Shown here in pieces: positions 23,132 to 33,226 of a stretch of DNA of 64,000 bases. The translations under genes and the position numbers were made by a program. Under the pieces are notes generated by a model. It searched no databases, was not told the DNA's origin, and worked only from the letters and a program-made list of their open reading frames with translations. The stretch comes from Nocardioides sp. L-11A (lineage in GTDB: Bacteria; Actinomycetota; Actinomycetes; Propionibacteriales; Nocardioidaceae): the NCBI GenBank assembly GCA_029961745.1, contig CP124680.1, positions 2,790,001 through 2,854,000 of the forward strand, written 5' to 3'. Positions within the stretch are counted from its first letter, which is position 1, and every line of letters starts with the position of its first letter.

Positions 23132-23368
23132 GTGTCGACGCTGCTGACTGTTCTGCTCATCTTGACGAGCCTGGTCATGATCCTGCTCGTGCTCCTGCAC
23201 AAGGGCCGGGGCGGCGGCCTCTCCGACATGTTCGGCGGCGGTGTGTCGAGCTCGCTTGGCGGGTCCTCGGTCGCCGAGCGCAACCTCGACCGTTTCACGG
23301 TCGGGGTCGGCGTGATCTGGTTCGCCTGCGTGATCGCGCTGGGCCTCCTGCTCGCCTATCAGAACTGA
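23132..23368 (+). CDS. secG: Preprotein translocase subunit SecG
   Basis: A 78-residue membrane protein with two transmembrane segments (residues about 2-21 and 53-75) flanking the conserved loop LHKGRGGGLSDMFGGGVSSSLGGS, which is diagnostic of SecG. It assists SecYEG-dependent export. It follows tpiA by 27 bp and is followed by a strong hairpin, so it probably ends the glycolytic operon. Confidence 0.94.
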   Translation: MSTLLTVLLILTSLVMILLVLLHKGRGGGLSDMFGGGVSSSLGGSSVAERNLDRFTVGVGVIWFACVIALGLLLAYQN

Positions 23369-23389
23369 CAGCACAGACCGTCTTGCAAC

Positions 23390-23412
23390 CACACCCGGCG
23401 TGGCCGGGTGTG
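23390..23412 (+). terminator. Hairpin terminator after secG
   Basis: CACACCCGGC pairs perfectly with GCCGGGTGTG around a GTG loop. It lies 21 bp after the secG stop and 25 bp before rbpA, so it probably separates the glycolytic operon from rbpA. It could also be an rbpA leader attenuator. Confidence 0.75.
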
Positions 23413-23437
23413 TCCGAGGGCTTGAGGAGAGAATCCG

Positions 23438-23797
23438 TTGGCTGGTGGTGGGAACGCGATCCGCGGTAGTCGCGTCGGTGCGGGTCCGATGGGCGAGGCC
23501 GAGCGTGGCGAGGCCGCTCCTCGTCAGGCGGTCACGTACTTCTGTGCGAACGACCACCGCTCGGTGATCACCTTCTCCGTCGAGGCGTCCGTCCCCGACT
23601 CCTGGGACTGCCCCAAGTGCGGCCTGCCCGCCGGCCTCGACTCCGAGAACGCGCCCCCGGCGCCCAAGATCGAGCCCTACAAGACCCACCTCGCCTACGT
23701 GAAGGAGCGTCGCTCCGACAAGGAGGCCGAGGTCATCCTCGACGAGGCGATCCAGCTGCTCCGCTCCCGCCGCAAGTCCGGCGAGATCATCTTCTGA
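23438..23797 (+). CDS. rbpA: RNA polymerase-binding protein RbpA
   Basis: A 119-residue protein using a TTG start (TTGGCTGGTGGTG) preceded by GAGGAGAG. It has the N-terminal AIRGSRVGAGPMGE region, the core with RQAVTYFCANDH and WDCPKCGLPAG (probable zinc site as in Streptomyces RbpA), the basic linker region and the sigma-interacting C-terminus THLAYVKERRSDKEAEVILDEAI followed by LLRSRRKSGEIIF. It stabilises the housekeeping sigma factor on RNA polymerase and is restricted to actinobacteria. Confidence 0.95.
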   Translation: MAGGGNAIRGSRVGAGPMGEAERGEAAPRQAVTYFCANDHRSVITFSVEASVPDSWDCPKCGLPAGLDSENAPPAPKIEPYKTHLAYVKERRSDKEAEVILDEAIQLLRSRRKSGEIIF

Positions 23798-23860
23798 CCG
23801 ACCCGGCGCATCTGAACGTCCTGAGAGCGCCGACCCGGCGTGTTTGAACGCGCCGGGTCG
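23798..23860. repeat. Left cluster of 32-bp repeat (two units, second forms a hairpin)
   Basis: Unit 1 (23798-23830) contains CCGACCCGGCGCATCTGAAC and continues GTCCTGAGAGCGC. Unit 2 (23831-23860) begins CGACCCGGCG and ends CGCCGGGTCG; these arms pair perfectly around TGTTTGAACG. The same units occur as reverse complements at 24901-24996. Unit 2 can end transcription of rbpA and of the convergent DUF559-like gene. Confidence 0.85.
23831..23860. terminator. Hairpin between rbpA and the convergent DUF559-like gene
   Basis: Arms CGACCCGGCG and CGCCGGGTCG form a perfect 10-bp stem with a 10-nt loop. It lies 33 bp after the rbpA stop and 5 bp before the stop of the minus-strand gene, the position of a bidirectional terminator. 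Confidence 0.7.
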
Positions 23861-23865
23861 ATGTG

Positions 23866-24825
23866 TCAGAGCGACCCGAAGCGCCGGCGGGCCTCGGCAG
23901 CGCCCTCCCGGATCAGTCGCTCCGCACACTGAGCGGGCCCGAACACCTGCTCCTTGCGGAGCGCCACGACGTGGAAGCCTCCCTCGTCACGTACGGCGGC
24001 CCGTCGCACCCGGTCGTGCGCGATCTGCTCCGGAGTGCTGTGCCACTCGTCGCCGTCGTACTCCGCGCCGAAGCGGAGCTCCGGGTTCCCGAGGTCGAGC
24101 CTCGCCAGGAACCGGCCCTGCGCCCATACGTCGAGCTGCGGGGTCGGCGCGGGCACGTTCGCCTCGATCCACCGGAGCCGGAGGACCGACTCCGGTGGCG
24201 ACTCCGCACGCCCGTCCGCCAGAGGTACGACGGCCCGCAGGACGGTCACCCACCGCATGCCCTTGAACCGCGGGAGCCCGGCAGCGAGCTCGGCGGGGGA
24301 GAACGCCCCGAGCCGAAGCATCTGGTCGACAGCGGCCAGGGACCGATCGACCCAGCGGTCGCGACCGAGGTCCCATGCGGTGCGCACAGGAGTCGTCACC
24401 CTCAGCCCGCCGATCTCCATCACGTCCTCGGGCCGGAGTCTGCGCTCGCCGCTGTCCGCGAGGTCGTTGCGCAGCCGTCGGCCGGCTGGCAGGTACATCG
24501 AGATCGGGGCGAGCGCGAGGTGCTCTCCCGGTTCGAGCACCATGGTCGCGCCCGCGAGCCAGCCGGCGTGCCGGTCGCACACGACGGCGTCCGGTGGCAC
24601 CACCAGCCGCAGGCAGGCGCAGCGCAGGTCGATGGTGTCGGGCAGCCGGCTGTCGACGTACACGCTCTTGATGGGGCGCCGCAGGAATCCCTCGGCGGTC
24701 AGCCACGTCAGCTCCCGCTGACGGAGGCCCTGGGCACGGGCGAGCTGATAGGTGAAGGGACGGTCGAGCGGAAGCGGGAAGGAGTCGGGAAGGAAGGGGA
24801 GGCCGGCAAGCTGCATGAGATCCAT
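23866..24825 (-). CDS. DUF559 / AbiEi-like domain protein
   Basis: A 319-residue protein. The N-terminal part (residues 25-55, TYQLARAQGLRQRELTWLTA) looks like the winged-helix start of AbiEi-type antitoxins. The C-terminal part has a Vsr/DUF559 endonuclease-like pattern: LARLDLGNPELRFGAEYDGD, then an EWH, a RVRRAAVRDEGGFHVVAL segment and an Arg-rich end. The Asp, Glu and Asp expected in that fold are present. Such proteins are common and numerous in actinobacteria, and their role is unproven. No partner toxin gene is adjacent. It is bracketed on both sides by inverted copies of a 32-bp repeat. Confidence 0.78.
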   Translation of the reverse strand: MDLMQLAGLPFLPDSFPLPLDRPFTYQLARAQGLRQRELTWLTAEGFLRRPIKSVYVDSRLPDTIDLRCACLRLVVPPDAVVCDRHAGWLAGATMVLEPGEHLALAPISMYLPAGRRLRNDLADSGERRLRPEDVMEIGGLRVTTPVRTAWDLGRDRWVDRSLAAVDQMLRLGAFSPAELAAGLPRFKGMRWVTVLRAVVPLADGRAESPPESVLRLRWIEANVPAPTPQLDVWAQGRFLARLDLGNPELRFGAEYDGDEWHSTPEQIAHDRVRRAAVRDEGGFHVVALRKEQVFGPAQCAERLIREGAAEARRRFGSL

Positions 24826-24900
24826 GGGCCCGGGATTGCCCCGGCCGACCCGTTACTCAAACTCGGGCGCGCGCGACCTGTGGACAGGAGCGTGAATCAA

Positions 24901-24996
24901 CCGACCCGTCGTGTTCAAACGCGCCGGGTCGGCGGTCCCAGGACGTTCAGATGCGCCGGGTCGGCGCTCCCAGGAGGTTCAGACGCGCCGGGTCGG
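24901..24996. repeat. Right cluster of 32-bp repeat (three units, inverted relative to the left cluster)
   Basis: Three head-to-tail 32-bp units lie at 24901-24932, 24933-24964 and 24965-24996. Each ends GCGCCGGGTCGG, and units 2 and 3 share CCCAGGACGTTCAGATGCG or a close variant. Unit 1 is itself a hairpin (CGACCCGTCG against CGCCGGGTCG). Unit 2 shares 25 bp exactly with the reverse complement of left unit 1. Unit 3 runs up to the pgl stop, so the cluster can serve as a pgl terminator. Confidence 0.85.
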
Positions 24997-24997
24997 C

Positions 24998-25743
24998 TCA
25001 GATCAGCGAGGCCGCAGGGGCGTCGAGGAACCAGATCGTCTCGGCCCGGCCGCTGACACCGCGGGCGGGGGTCTCTCTGAGCGCGGCGTCCGCGTCGGCG
25101 GGGGCGACCTCGGCGAGGGCCCGGCGCACGGCGTCGGCCTTCGCCTCGCCGCTGACCAGGAACCACACGGACTGGGCCCGGTTGAGGGCCTCGAAGCTCA
25201 GGCTGACCCGTTCGGGTGGCGGCTTGGGGGAGTCGTGGACGGCGACGGTGACGGCGTCCCCGACGTCGAGACCGGGGTGGCCGGGGAACAGCGACGCGAC
25301 ATGGCCGTCGGGACCCACGCCGAGCATGAGGACGTCGAACTCGCCGTTGCCCTGCGCCCGGATCGTCTGGGCGTACGACGCCGCGGACTCCTCGACCGAC
25401 CCGGCCTCGGAGGACGCGGGTGCGGTGTGGACCCGGACGGCGCCGACCTCGTCGAGGAATGCGGCCCGGGCCTGGTTGACGTTGCGGTCGGGGGAGTCGG
25501 CGGCCACGAAGCGCTCGTCGCCGAACCACAGCACCACGGCGCCCCAGTCGACCCCGGAGGCCGGCGCGAGGCGGGCGACCTCGCGATGGATCGCCTCGGC
25601 GATGGTGCCGCCGGTCAGCCCGACCTGGGGGACGTGTCCGGCGGCCTGCGCGTCCGCGATCCGGTTGAGCAGCTCACCGGCCACCGCGGTCGCGAGGACG
25701 CCGGCGTCGGCGTGCACCTCGATGAGGGGCTGAGGGGTCTCGG

Positions 25744-25747
<4 letters not shown>
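24998..25747 (-). CDS. pgl: 6-phosphogluconolactonase
   Basis: A 249-residue DevB/Pgl family protein with [56 protein letters not shown] and [20 protein letters not shown]. It hydrolyses 6-phosphogluconolactone in the oxidative pentose phosphate pathway. It overlaps the stop of pgi by 4 bp (ATGA at 25744), so the two are coupled. zwf and opcA, the usual neighbours, are absent here. Confidence 0.93.
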
Positions 25748-27390
<1,643 letters not shown>

Positions 27391-27392
27391 GG

Positions 27393-28499
27393 TCAGGCCT
27401 CGGCCTTGTCCATCTGCGCCTGCACCGTGGCGACCAACTCGGTCCAGGATGCCTTGAACTTGTCGACGCCCTCGGTCTCGAGCACCAGGAAGACGTCGTC
27501 GAGGTCGACGCCCGCGCCGGCGAGCCGGTCGAACACCGCCTGCGCCTCGCCGCCCTTGCCGGTGACCTGGTCGCCGGTCACGTCGCCGTGGTCGGCGAAG
27601 GCCAGCAGGGTCTTCTCCGGCATCGTGTTGACGGTGTCGGCGACGACGAGGTCGGTGACATAGAGGGTGTCGGGGTACGCCGGGTTCTTCACGCCGGTCG
27701 AGGCCCACAGCGGGCGCTGGGGGTGCGCGCCGGCGTCGGCGAGGGCCTGCCAGCGGTCGGAGCCGGTGACCTCCTCGAAGGCGGCGTAGGCGAGTCGGGC
27801 GTTGGCGACGGCGGCCTGACCGCGCAGCGCGAGCGCCTCGTCGGTGCCGAGCCTCTCGAGCCGTGCGTCGATCTCGGTGTCGACGCGGGAGACGAAGAAC
27901 GACGCGACCGACCGGATGGTGGCCAGGTCGATGCCGGCGTCACGGGCCTGTTCGAGGCCGGTGAGGTAGGCGTCCATCACGGCGCGGTAGCGCTCCACCG
28001 AGAAGATCAGCGTGACGTTGACGCTGATGCCGGCTGCGATGGCGGCCGTGATCGCGGGCAGCCCCTCCAGCGTCGCGGGGATCTTGATCAGGGCGTTGGG
28101 CCGGTCGACGGCCGCCCACAGCGCCTCGGCCGAGGCGACGGTGCCGTCGGTGTCGTTGGCCAGGGTCGGCTCGACCTCGATCGAGACGCGACCGTCGGCC
28201 GTCGTCGCGGCGGCCACCGGCGCCAGGACGTCGCAGGCGTTGCGGACATCGTCGGTGGTGAGCGCGAAGATCACCTGGTCGACGTCGGCGCCGCCCTCGA
28301 CGAGACGGCGCACCTGGGCGTCGTACCGCTCGCCGTCGGCGATGGCGCCGGCGAAGATGGTCGGGTTGGTCGTGACACCCACGACTGAGCGGTCCCGGAC
28401 GAGCTCAGCGAGGTTGCCGGTCTCGATCCGCTCACGGGACAGGTCGTCGAGCCAGATGGACACCCCCGCGTCAGCGAGGGCCTTGAGTCGATCGGTCAT
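27393..28499 (-). CDS. tal: Transaldolase
   Basis: A 368-residue transaldolase of the actinobacterial type, with [31 protein letters not shown], the Schiff-base Lys in [28 protein letters not shown] and [21 protein letters not shown]. It transfers a dihydroxyacetone unit between sugar phosphates. AGGAGGA lies just before the ATG. It is 32 bp downstream of tkt. Confidence 0.96.
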   Translation of the reverse strand: MTDRLKALADAGVSIWLDDLSRERIETGNLAELVRDRSVVGVTTNPTIFAGAIADGERYDAQVRRLVEGGADVDQVIFALTTDDVRNACDVLAPVAAATTADGRVSIEVEPTLANDTDGTVASAEALWAAVDRPNALIKIPATLEGLPAITAAIAAGISVNVTLIFSVERYRAVMDAYLTGLEQARDAGIDLATIRSVASFFVSRVDTEIDARLERLGTDEALALRGQAAVANARLAYAAFEEVTGSDRWQALADAGAHPQRPLWASTGVKNPAYPDTLYVTDLVVADTVNTMPEKTLLAFADHGDVTGDQVTGKGGEAQAVFDRLAGAGVDLDDVFLVLETEGVDKFKASWTELVATVQAQMDKAEA

Positions 28500-28531
28500 C
28501 AGTTCCTCCTGCTGCGGTGGGTGCGGTGGGC

Positions 28532-30643
28532 TCAGTCGCGTGCTGCTGCCGCCAGGCTCTCGCGGGCCGCCTGGACGACCGCCTCGGGCGTGAACCCGAA
28601 CTCGCGGAACAGGGTGGCGGCGTCGGCACTCGCGCCGTAGTGGTCGATGCTGACGATCCGGCCGGCGTCGCCGACGTACTCGCGCCACCCCTGCCGGACG
28701 CCGGCCTCGACCGAGACGCGCGCCTTGACGGTCGGCGGGAGGACGGCGTCGCGGTAGGCCTGGGTCTGCGCGTCGAACCACTCCAGGCACGGCATCGACA
28801 CGACTCGGGCGCGGACGCCCTCGGCAGCGAGCTGCTCGCGGGCGGCGACGGCGTACTGGACCTCGGAGCCGGTGCCGATCAGGACCACGTCGGGCTCGCC
28901 GCCCTCGGCGTCGATCAGGACATAGCCGCCCTTGGCCACGTCGTCGGTGGTCGCGAAGCCCTCGGCGCCCCGGGGGAAGGTCGGCACGTTCTGGCGGGTC
29001 AGGATCAGCCCGGCCGGCCGGTCGGTGTTGCGCAGCACCTGCAGCCACGCGGCTGCCGTCTCGTTGGCGTCGGCCGGGCGGACCACGTCGAGCCCGGGCA
29101 TCGCGCGCAGGGCGGCGAGGTGCTCGATCGGCTGGTGGGTCGGTCCGTCCTCGCCGAGCCCGATGGAGTCGTGGGTCCAGACGTAGATCACCGGCACCTT
29201 CGTGAGCGCCGCGATCCGCACCGCGCCGCGCATGTAGTCGGAGAAGGTCAGGAAGGTGCCGCCGAAGATGCGGGTGCCGCCGTGGACGGCGATGCCGTTC
29301 ATGATCGCGCCCATGCCGTGCTCGCGGATGCCGAAGTGGATGACGCGGCCCTGGTAGGGGTCGGCGGTCCACTCCGCCACGGAGCGGTCGAGCGGCAGGA
29401 ACGACGGCGCGTCCTTGATGGTCGTGTTGTTGGAGCCGGCCAGGTCGGCCGAGCCGCCCCACAGCTCCGGCATGATCGGGGCGAGCGCGTTGATGACCTT
29501 GCCCGATGCAGACCGGGTCGCGACACCCTTGGCGTCGGCCTCGAAGACCGGCAGCGCCTCCTCGACGCCGTCGGGGAGGCGACGGTCCTTGAGGCGGTGG
29601 AGCAGTGCGGCCCGCTCGGGCTGGGCGGTCGCCCAGGCGTCGTACGCCGCGCCCCACTCCGCCCCCCACGCCTTGCCGCGCTCGACGAGTCCCCGGGTGT
29701 GGGCCAGGACGTCGGCGGGGACCTCGAAGCTCTGGTCGGGGTCGAAGCCGAGGACCTGCTTGGTGGCGGCGACCTCCTCGGCGCCGAGCGCCGAGCCGTG
29801 GGCGGCCTCGGTGTTCTGGGCGTTGGGGGCCGGCCAGGCGATGACGGTCTTGAGGACGATCATCGAGGGCTTGTCGGTGACCTCGTCGGCCGCCTTGAGC
29901 GCGGCGTACAGCGCCGGCACGTCCTCCTCGTAGTGGGCGAGGTCGGAGTGGTCGGTGCCGGTCCAGTCGACGGTCTGGACGTGCCAACCGTAGGCCTCGT
30001 AGCGCTTCGCGACGTCCTCGTTGAACGCGATGTGGGTGTCGCCCTCGATGGAGATCCGGTTGGCGTCGTAGATGACGGTGAGGTTGCCGAGCTCCTGGGT
30101 GCCGGCGATCGAGGACGCCTCGCTGGTCACGCCCTCCTCGAGGTCGCCGTCGGAGGCGAGCACGTAGACGTGGTGGTCGAACAGCGACGGGCCGTCACCC
30201 GCCTCGGGGTCGAGCAGCCCCTTCTCGCGACGCGCGGCCATGGCCATGCCGACCGCGTTGGCGAGCCCCTGGCCGAGCGGGCCGGTGGTGACCTCGACGC
30301 CGACGGTGTGGCCGTACTCGGGGTGCCCGGGGGTCTTGCTGCCCCAAGTGCGCAGGGCCTCGAGGTCGCCGAGCTCGAGGCCGAAGCCGCCGAGGAAGAG
30401 CTGGGTGTAGAGCGTGATCGAGGAGTGGCCGCATGACAGCACGAACCGGTCGCGGGCGATCCAGGCCGGGTCGGCGGGGTCGTGGCGCATGACCTTCTGG
30501 AACAGCAGGTACGCCGCCGGCGCCAGGCTCATCGCGGTGCCCGGGTGACCGTTGCCCACCTTCTGGACGGCGTCCATCGCGAGGACGCGTGCGGTGTCAA
30601 CTGCCTTGCGGTCGAGGTCGGTCCACTCGAGCTCCGGGATCAT
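28532..30643 (-). CDS. tkt: Transketolase
   Basis: A 703-residue transketolase. The thiamine diphosphate region is intact: [56 protein letters not shown] and the pyrimidine-binding [14 protein letters not shown] with [21 protein letters not shown]. It links the pentose phosphate pathway and glycolysis and is the first gene of tkt-tal-pgi-pgl. The ATG at 30643 gives the normal length. Confidence 0.97.
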   Translation of the reverse strand: MIPELEWTDLDRKAVDTARVLAMDAVQKVGNGHPGTAMSLAPAAYLLFQKVMRHDPADPAWIARDRFVLSCGHSSITLYTQLFLGGFGLELGDLEALRTWGSKTPGHPEYGHTVGVEVTTGPLGQGLANAVGMAMAARREKGLLDPEAGDGPSLFDHHVYVLASDGDLEEGVTSEASSIAGTQELGNLTVIYDANRISIEGDTHIAFNEDVAKRYEAYGWHVQTVDWTGTDHSDLAHYEEDVPALYAALKAADEVTDKPSMIVLKTVIAWPAPNAQNTEAAHGSALGAEEVAATKQVLGFDPDQSFEVPADVLAHTRGLVERGKAWGAEWGAAYDAWATAQPERAALLHRLKDRRLPDGVEEALPVFEADAKGVATRSASGKVINALAPIMPELWGGSADLAGSNNTTIKDAPSFLPLDRSVAEWTADPYQGRVIHFGIREHGMGAIMNGIAVHGGTRIFGGTFLTFSDYMRGAVRIAALTKVPVIYVWTHDSIGLGEDGPTHQPIEHLAALRAMPGLDVVRPADANETAAAWLQVLRNTDRPAGLILTRQNVPTFPRGAEGFATTDDVAKGGYVLIDAEGGEPDVVLIGTGSEVQYAVAAREQLAAEGVRARVVSMPCLEWFDAQTQAYRDAVLPPTVKARVSVEAGVRQGWREYVGDAGRIVSIDHYGASADAATLFREFGFTPEAVVQAARESLAAAARD

Positions 30644-30734
30644 GGTTCCGAGCCTACCGAGAGCGGGTGGGAGAGGGACATTCGCGTGGCGCCCGGCCGG
30701 CGTACGACCGGTCGGGCGCCACGCGGGCGGGCCG

Positions 30735-31904
30735 TCAGGTCCAGTCGGACGCGATCGCGTCGAGGTCGCCGTCGGCCGGGGTGGGGTGGTGCCGCGCCCC
30801 CGGGAACCGCACGGACGGCTCGGTCCAGGTGCCGGACTCGACCAGCCGGGCGATATTGGCCCGGTAGATCTCGTCGACCTCGGCGTGGCGGCCGGGCTCG
30901 TCCTCCAGCCACAGGTTGGCCGGGTGGATCGGCCGGTCGTACATCGTGCGGAACAGCTCGGTGCGGACGTCCTTGAGCCAGTTCGAGTTGAGGTTCATCA
31001 TCCGGAACTGGCGCAGGGCCTCGATGTCGACGGGCGCCGTGATGATCGCGTTGGCGCCCGAGGACGCCCGGGCGACGACGTGGCCGTTGTAGTCGACGAT
31101 GTGCCCGTTGCCCCCGGCGATGTCCACCGCGTGCTCGGCTGCGGGGGAGGAGTACACCGGTCCGGTGTTCGGGCACAGCATGTAGAGGCTGTTGAAGTGC
31201 GCGTGCGCCCGGTTCTGCAGGAGCCAGGTGCCGCCGTCGTCCGGTCCGGAGGTCGTCATCGGGACCGCCTCGCTGGGCCGGTAGACGACCTCGGCCCCGT
31301 TGAGCGCCAGTGCCCGGACCGCCTCCGGGTACTCGCCGTCGCTGCAGCAGATCGTCCCGATGTTGCCGATGTCCGGCGTGCGGAGCACCGGGTAGAAGGC
31401 GTCGATGCCGTCACCGAACAGCTCCACCCACCGGTCGTACACGTCGTGGGGCGTGCAGGAGTGCTCCCGGCACCACACGTGGTTCTTCGCGGCCCGGTGC
31501 ACGATCTCGCCGCTCGGCGAGATCACCACCATCACGTTGAAGAACCGGTCCTCGATCACCTCGGGCCAGCGCGCCTTGCACTGGACGATGACGTAGGTCT
31601 CGTACATCCGGGCCAGCTCCGCGATCCGCTCGGTCTCGGGGCCGGGGATGTCGATGAACAGGTCCCGGGCGCTGCGGACGTGGGGGAGGTCGAAGATCTC
31701 GTCGGTGAAGCCGGTGAGCGCTCCCTCGCAGAGCGCCACCAGCTTGACCGGCAGGTTGATCCCGACGATCGAGACCGCGGCGTGGAATGCCTCCTCGATG
31801 GTGTCGAGGTTGCGCGCGATGTGCTCGCGGGCGCCGATGCCGTGGACGTAGGTCGACAGCCCGACGGCGAGGTATGGCGCGACCGGGGCGCTGGGCCCGG
31901 TCAC
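30735..31904 (-). CDS. Nitrilase-superfamily carbon-nitrogen hydrolase (amidase type)
   Basis: A 389-residue cytosolic hydrolase with the catalytic Glu60 in LCEGALTGF, a Lys in RAAKNHVWCRE and the nucleophile Cys in GTICCSDGEYPE (the second Cys by alignment). The longer C-terminal region (WLKDVRTELFRTMYDRPI) suggests a formamidase/aliphatic-amidase-like branch rather than a true nitrilase. The GTG start overlaps the stop of the upstream M20 gene (GTGA). It is the last gene of a three-hydrolase operon; the substrate is unknown. Confidence 0.83.
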   Translation of the reverse strand: MTGPSAPVAPYLAVGLSTYVHGIGAREHIARNLDTIEEAFHAAVSIVGINLPVKLVALCEGALTGFTDEIFDLPHVRSARDLFIDIPGPETERIAELARMYETYVIVQCKARWPEVIEDRFFNVMVVISPSGEIVHRAAKNHVWCREHSCTPHDVYDRWVELFGDGIDAFYPVLRTPDIGNIGTICCSDGEYPEAVRALALNGAEVVYRPSEAVPMTTSGPDDGGTWLLQNRAHAHFNSLYMLCPNTGPVYSSPAAEHAVDIAGGNGHIVDYNGHVVARASSGANAIITAPVDIEALRQFRMMNLNSNWLKDVRTELFRTMYDRPIHPANLWLEDEPGRHAEVDEIYRANIARLVESGTWTEPSVRFPGARHHPTPADGDLDAIASDWT

Positions 31905-33226
31905 GAGGCACCGCACCAACGGATCGCCGCGGTGGCGTACGCCCGTGCCGCCACCACGATCTCGTCGAGGGCGCACCGCTCGTCCACGGCGTGTGCCATC
32001 GAGAGCGAGCCCGGGCCCAGGCCGACGGCGGGGATGCCCGCGGCGGTGAACCAGGTGAGGTCGGTGGCGCTGGGGAACGGGCGTACGTCGGGCACGCCGG
32101 CGTACGCCGTACCGGTGGCGGCCTCCTCGCGCGCCGCGACGACGGCCTGGCACAGCGGGTCGCTGCGGTCGGTGCGTCCGCCCGGATAGTGCATCGGCCA
32201 CTCGATCGTGGGCAGATTGCGGCGCAGCCAGGGATCGCTCTGGGCGACCTTCGCCACGGTCTCCGTGATCTCGGACTGGATCTTCGTGACGTCGACCGAC
32301 GGCGGGTAGAAGATCGCGTAGTCGAGCGTCGTCTCGTCCGGGATGAAGGCGACATTGCGTGCTGCACGGGCGCCGCCGTCGATGACGTCGAGCCCGATGG
32401 TGAACTGGCCGGGCTCGAACAGGGGGTCGGTCAGCGTCACCTCCCACTCGTTCTCCAGCGCACGCAGTGCCTCGTGGACCAGGAGCGCGCCGTCGAGCGC
32501 GCTGGCCGCGATCGGCTCGGTGTCGGGCGCGGTGCGCAGCTGGGCGCGCATCAGCGACCGGGCGGAGGCGTGCCCGGTCTTGCCGGTCACCGTGATCCGC
32601 ATGACCAGCACTCCCGGAGTGGCCGGCATGACGCTGAGCGGGCCGACCGCCCCCGTGGGCTCGGCGATGATCGCGCCGTGGGCGGTGAACCCGTGGCCGA
32701 GCACCAGCGACGTACCGAGGTGGTGCTCGAGGTTCTCCTCGCCCGCGACGCCCTGCAGGATCAGGTCGCCGCGCAGCCGTACGTCGGACTCGTGCAGCGC
32801 CCGGGCCGCGAAGGCCTGCGCCACGAGCCCGCTCTTCATGTCGACCGATCCGCGGCCCCAGATGTGGGTGCCGTCGATGTGTCCGGCGAACGGGTCGTGG
32901 GTCCAGGCACCCGCGTCGCCCGCCGGGACGACGTCCACATGGCCGTTGAAGATCAGCGAGCGACCGCCGCCGGTGCCGCGGACGACGCCGACCACGTTGT
33001 CGCGGCCCGGTGCGTCGCCGAAGAGCTGGGTCTCCGCGCCAGCCCCCCGGTAGTGGCCGGCCAGCAGCTGGGAGACCTCGGTCTCGCCGCCGACGAGGTC
33101 GTCGTAGTCCTGGTCGGGGTAGGTCGGGTTGACGCTCCGGATCGCGATCGCCTCCTGCAGGGTCGCGAGCATCTCGTCGCGCAGGTCATCGATGCGGGCG
33201 AGGGTCTTCTCCGTGGCGGCGCTCAT
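31901..33226 (-). CDS. M20-family metallopeptidase/deacylase (ArgE/DapE type)
   Basis: A 441-residue protein with the M20 metal site: LIFNGHVDVVPAG, IWGRGSVDMKSGLVA, GVAGEENLEHHLG with its catalytic Glu pair, AEPTG, and the final His in SMAHAVDERCALD. A dimerisation domain with GKTGHASAR lies between. It should cleave an N-acyl or N-carbamoyl bond using two zinc ions. It is coupled by ATGA to the amidohydrolase upstream and by GTGA to the nitrilase downstream. Confidence 0.88.
   Translation of the reverse strand: MSAATEKTLARIDDLRDEMLATLQEAIAIRSVNPTYPDQDYDDLVGGETEVSQLLAGHYRGAGAETQLFGDAPGRDNVVGVVRGTGGGRSLIFNGHVDVVPAGDAGAWTHDPFAGHIDGTHIWGRGSVDMKSGLVAQAFAARALHESDVRLRGDLILQGVAGEENLEHHLGTSLVLGHGFTAHGAIIAEPTGAVGPLSVMPATPGVLVMRITVTGKTGHASARSLMRAQLRTAPDTEPIAASALDGALLVHEALRALENEWEVTLTDPLFEPGQFTIGLDVIDGGARAARNVAFIPDETTLDYAIFYPPSVDVTKIQSEITETVAKVAQSDPWLRRNLPTIEWPMHYPGGRTDRSDPLCQAVVAAREEAATGTAYAGVPDVRPFPSATDLTWFTAAGIPAVGLGPGSLSMAHAVDERCALDEIVVAARAYATAAIRWCGAS

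Noticed and set aside
23866..24825. A complete AbiE toxin-antitoxin system
   Set aside because: Only an AbiEi-like N-terminal segment is present; no AbiEii nucleotidyltransferase is encoded next to it, and the C-terminus is DUF559-like.
24901..24996. Three regular 32-bp units suggested a small CRISPR array
   Set aside because: The units are head to tail with no variable spacers between them, no cas genes are near, and inverted copies occur at 23798-23860.
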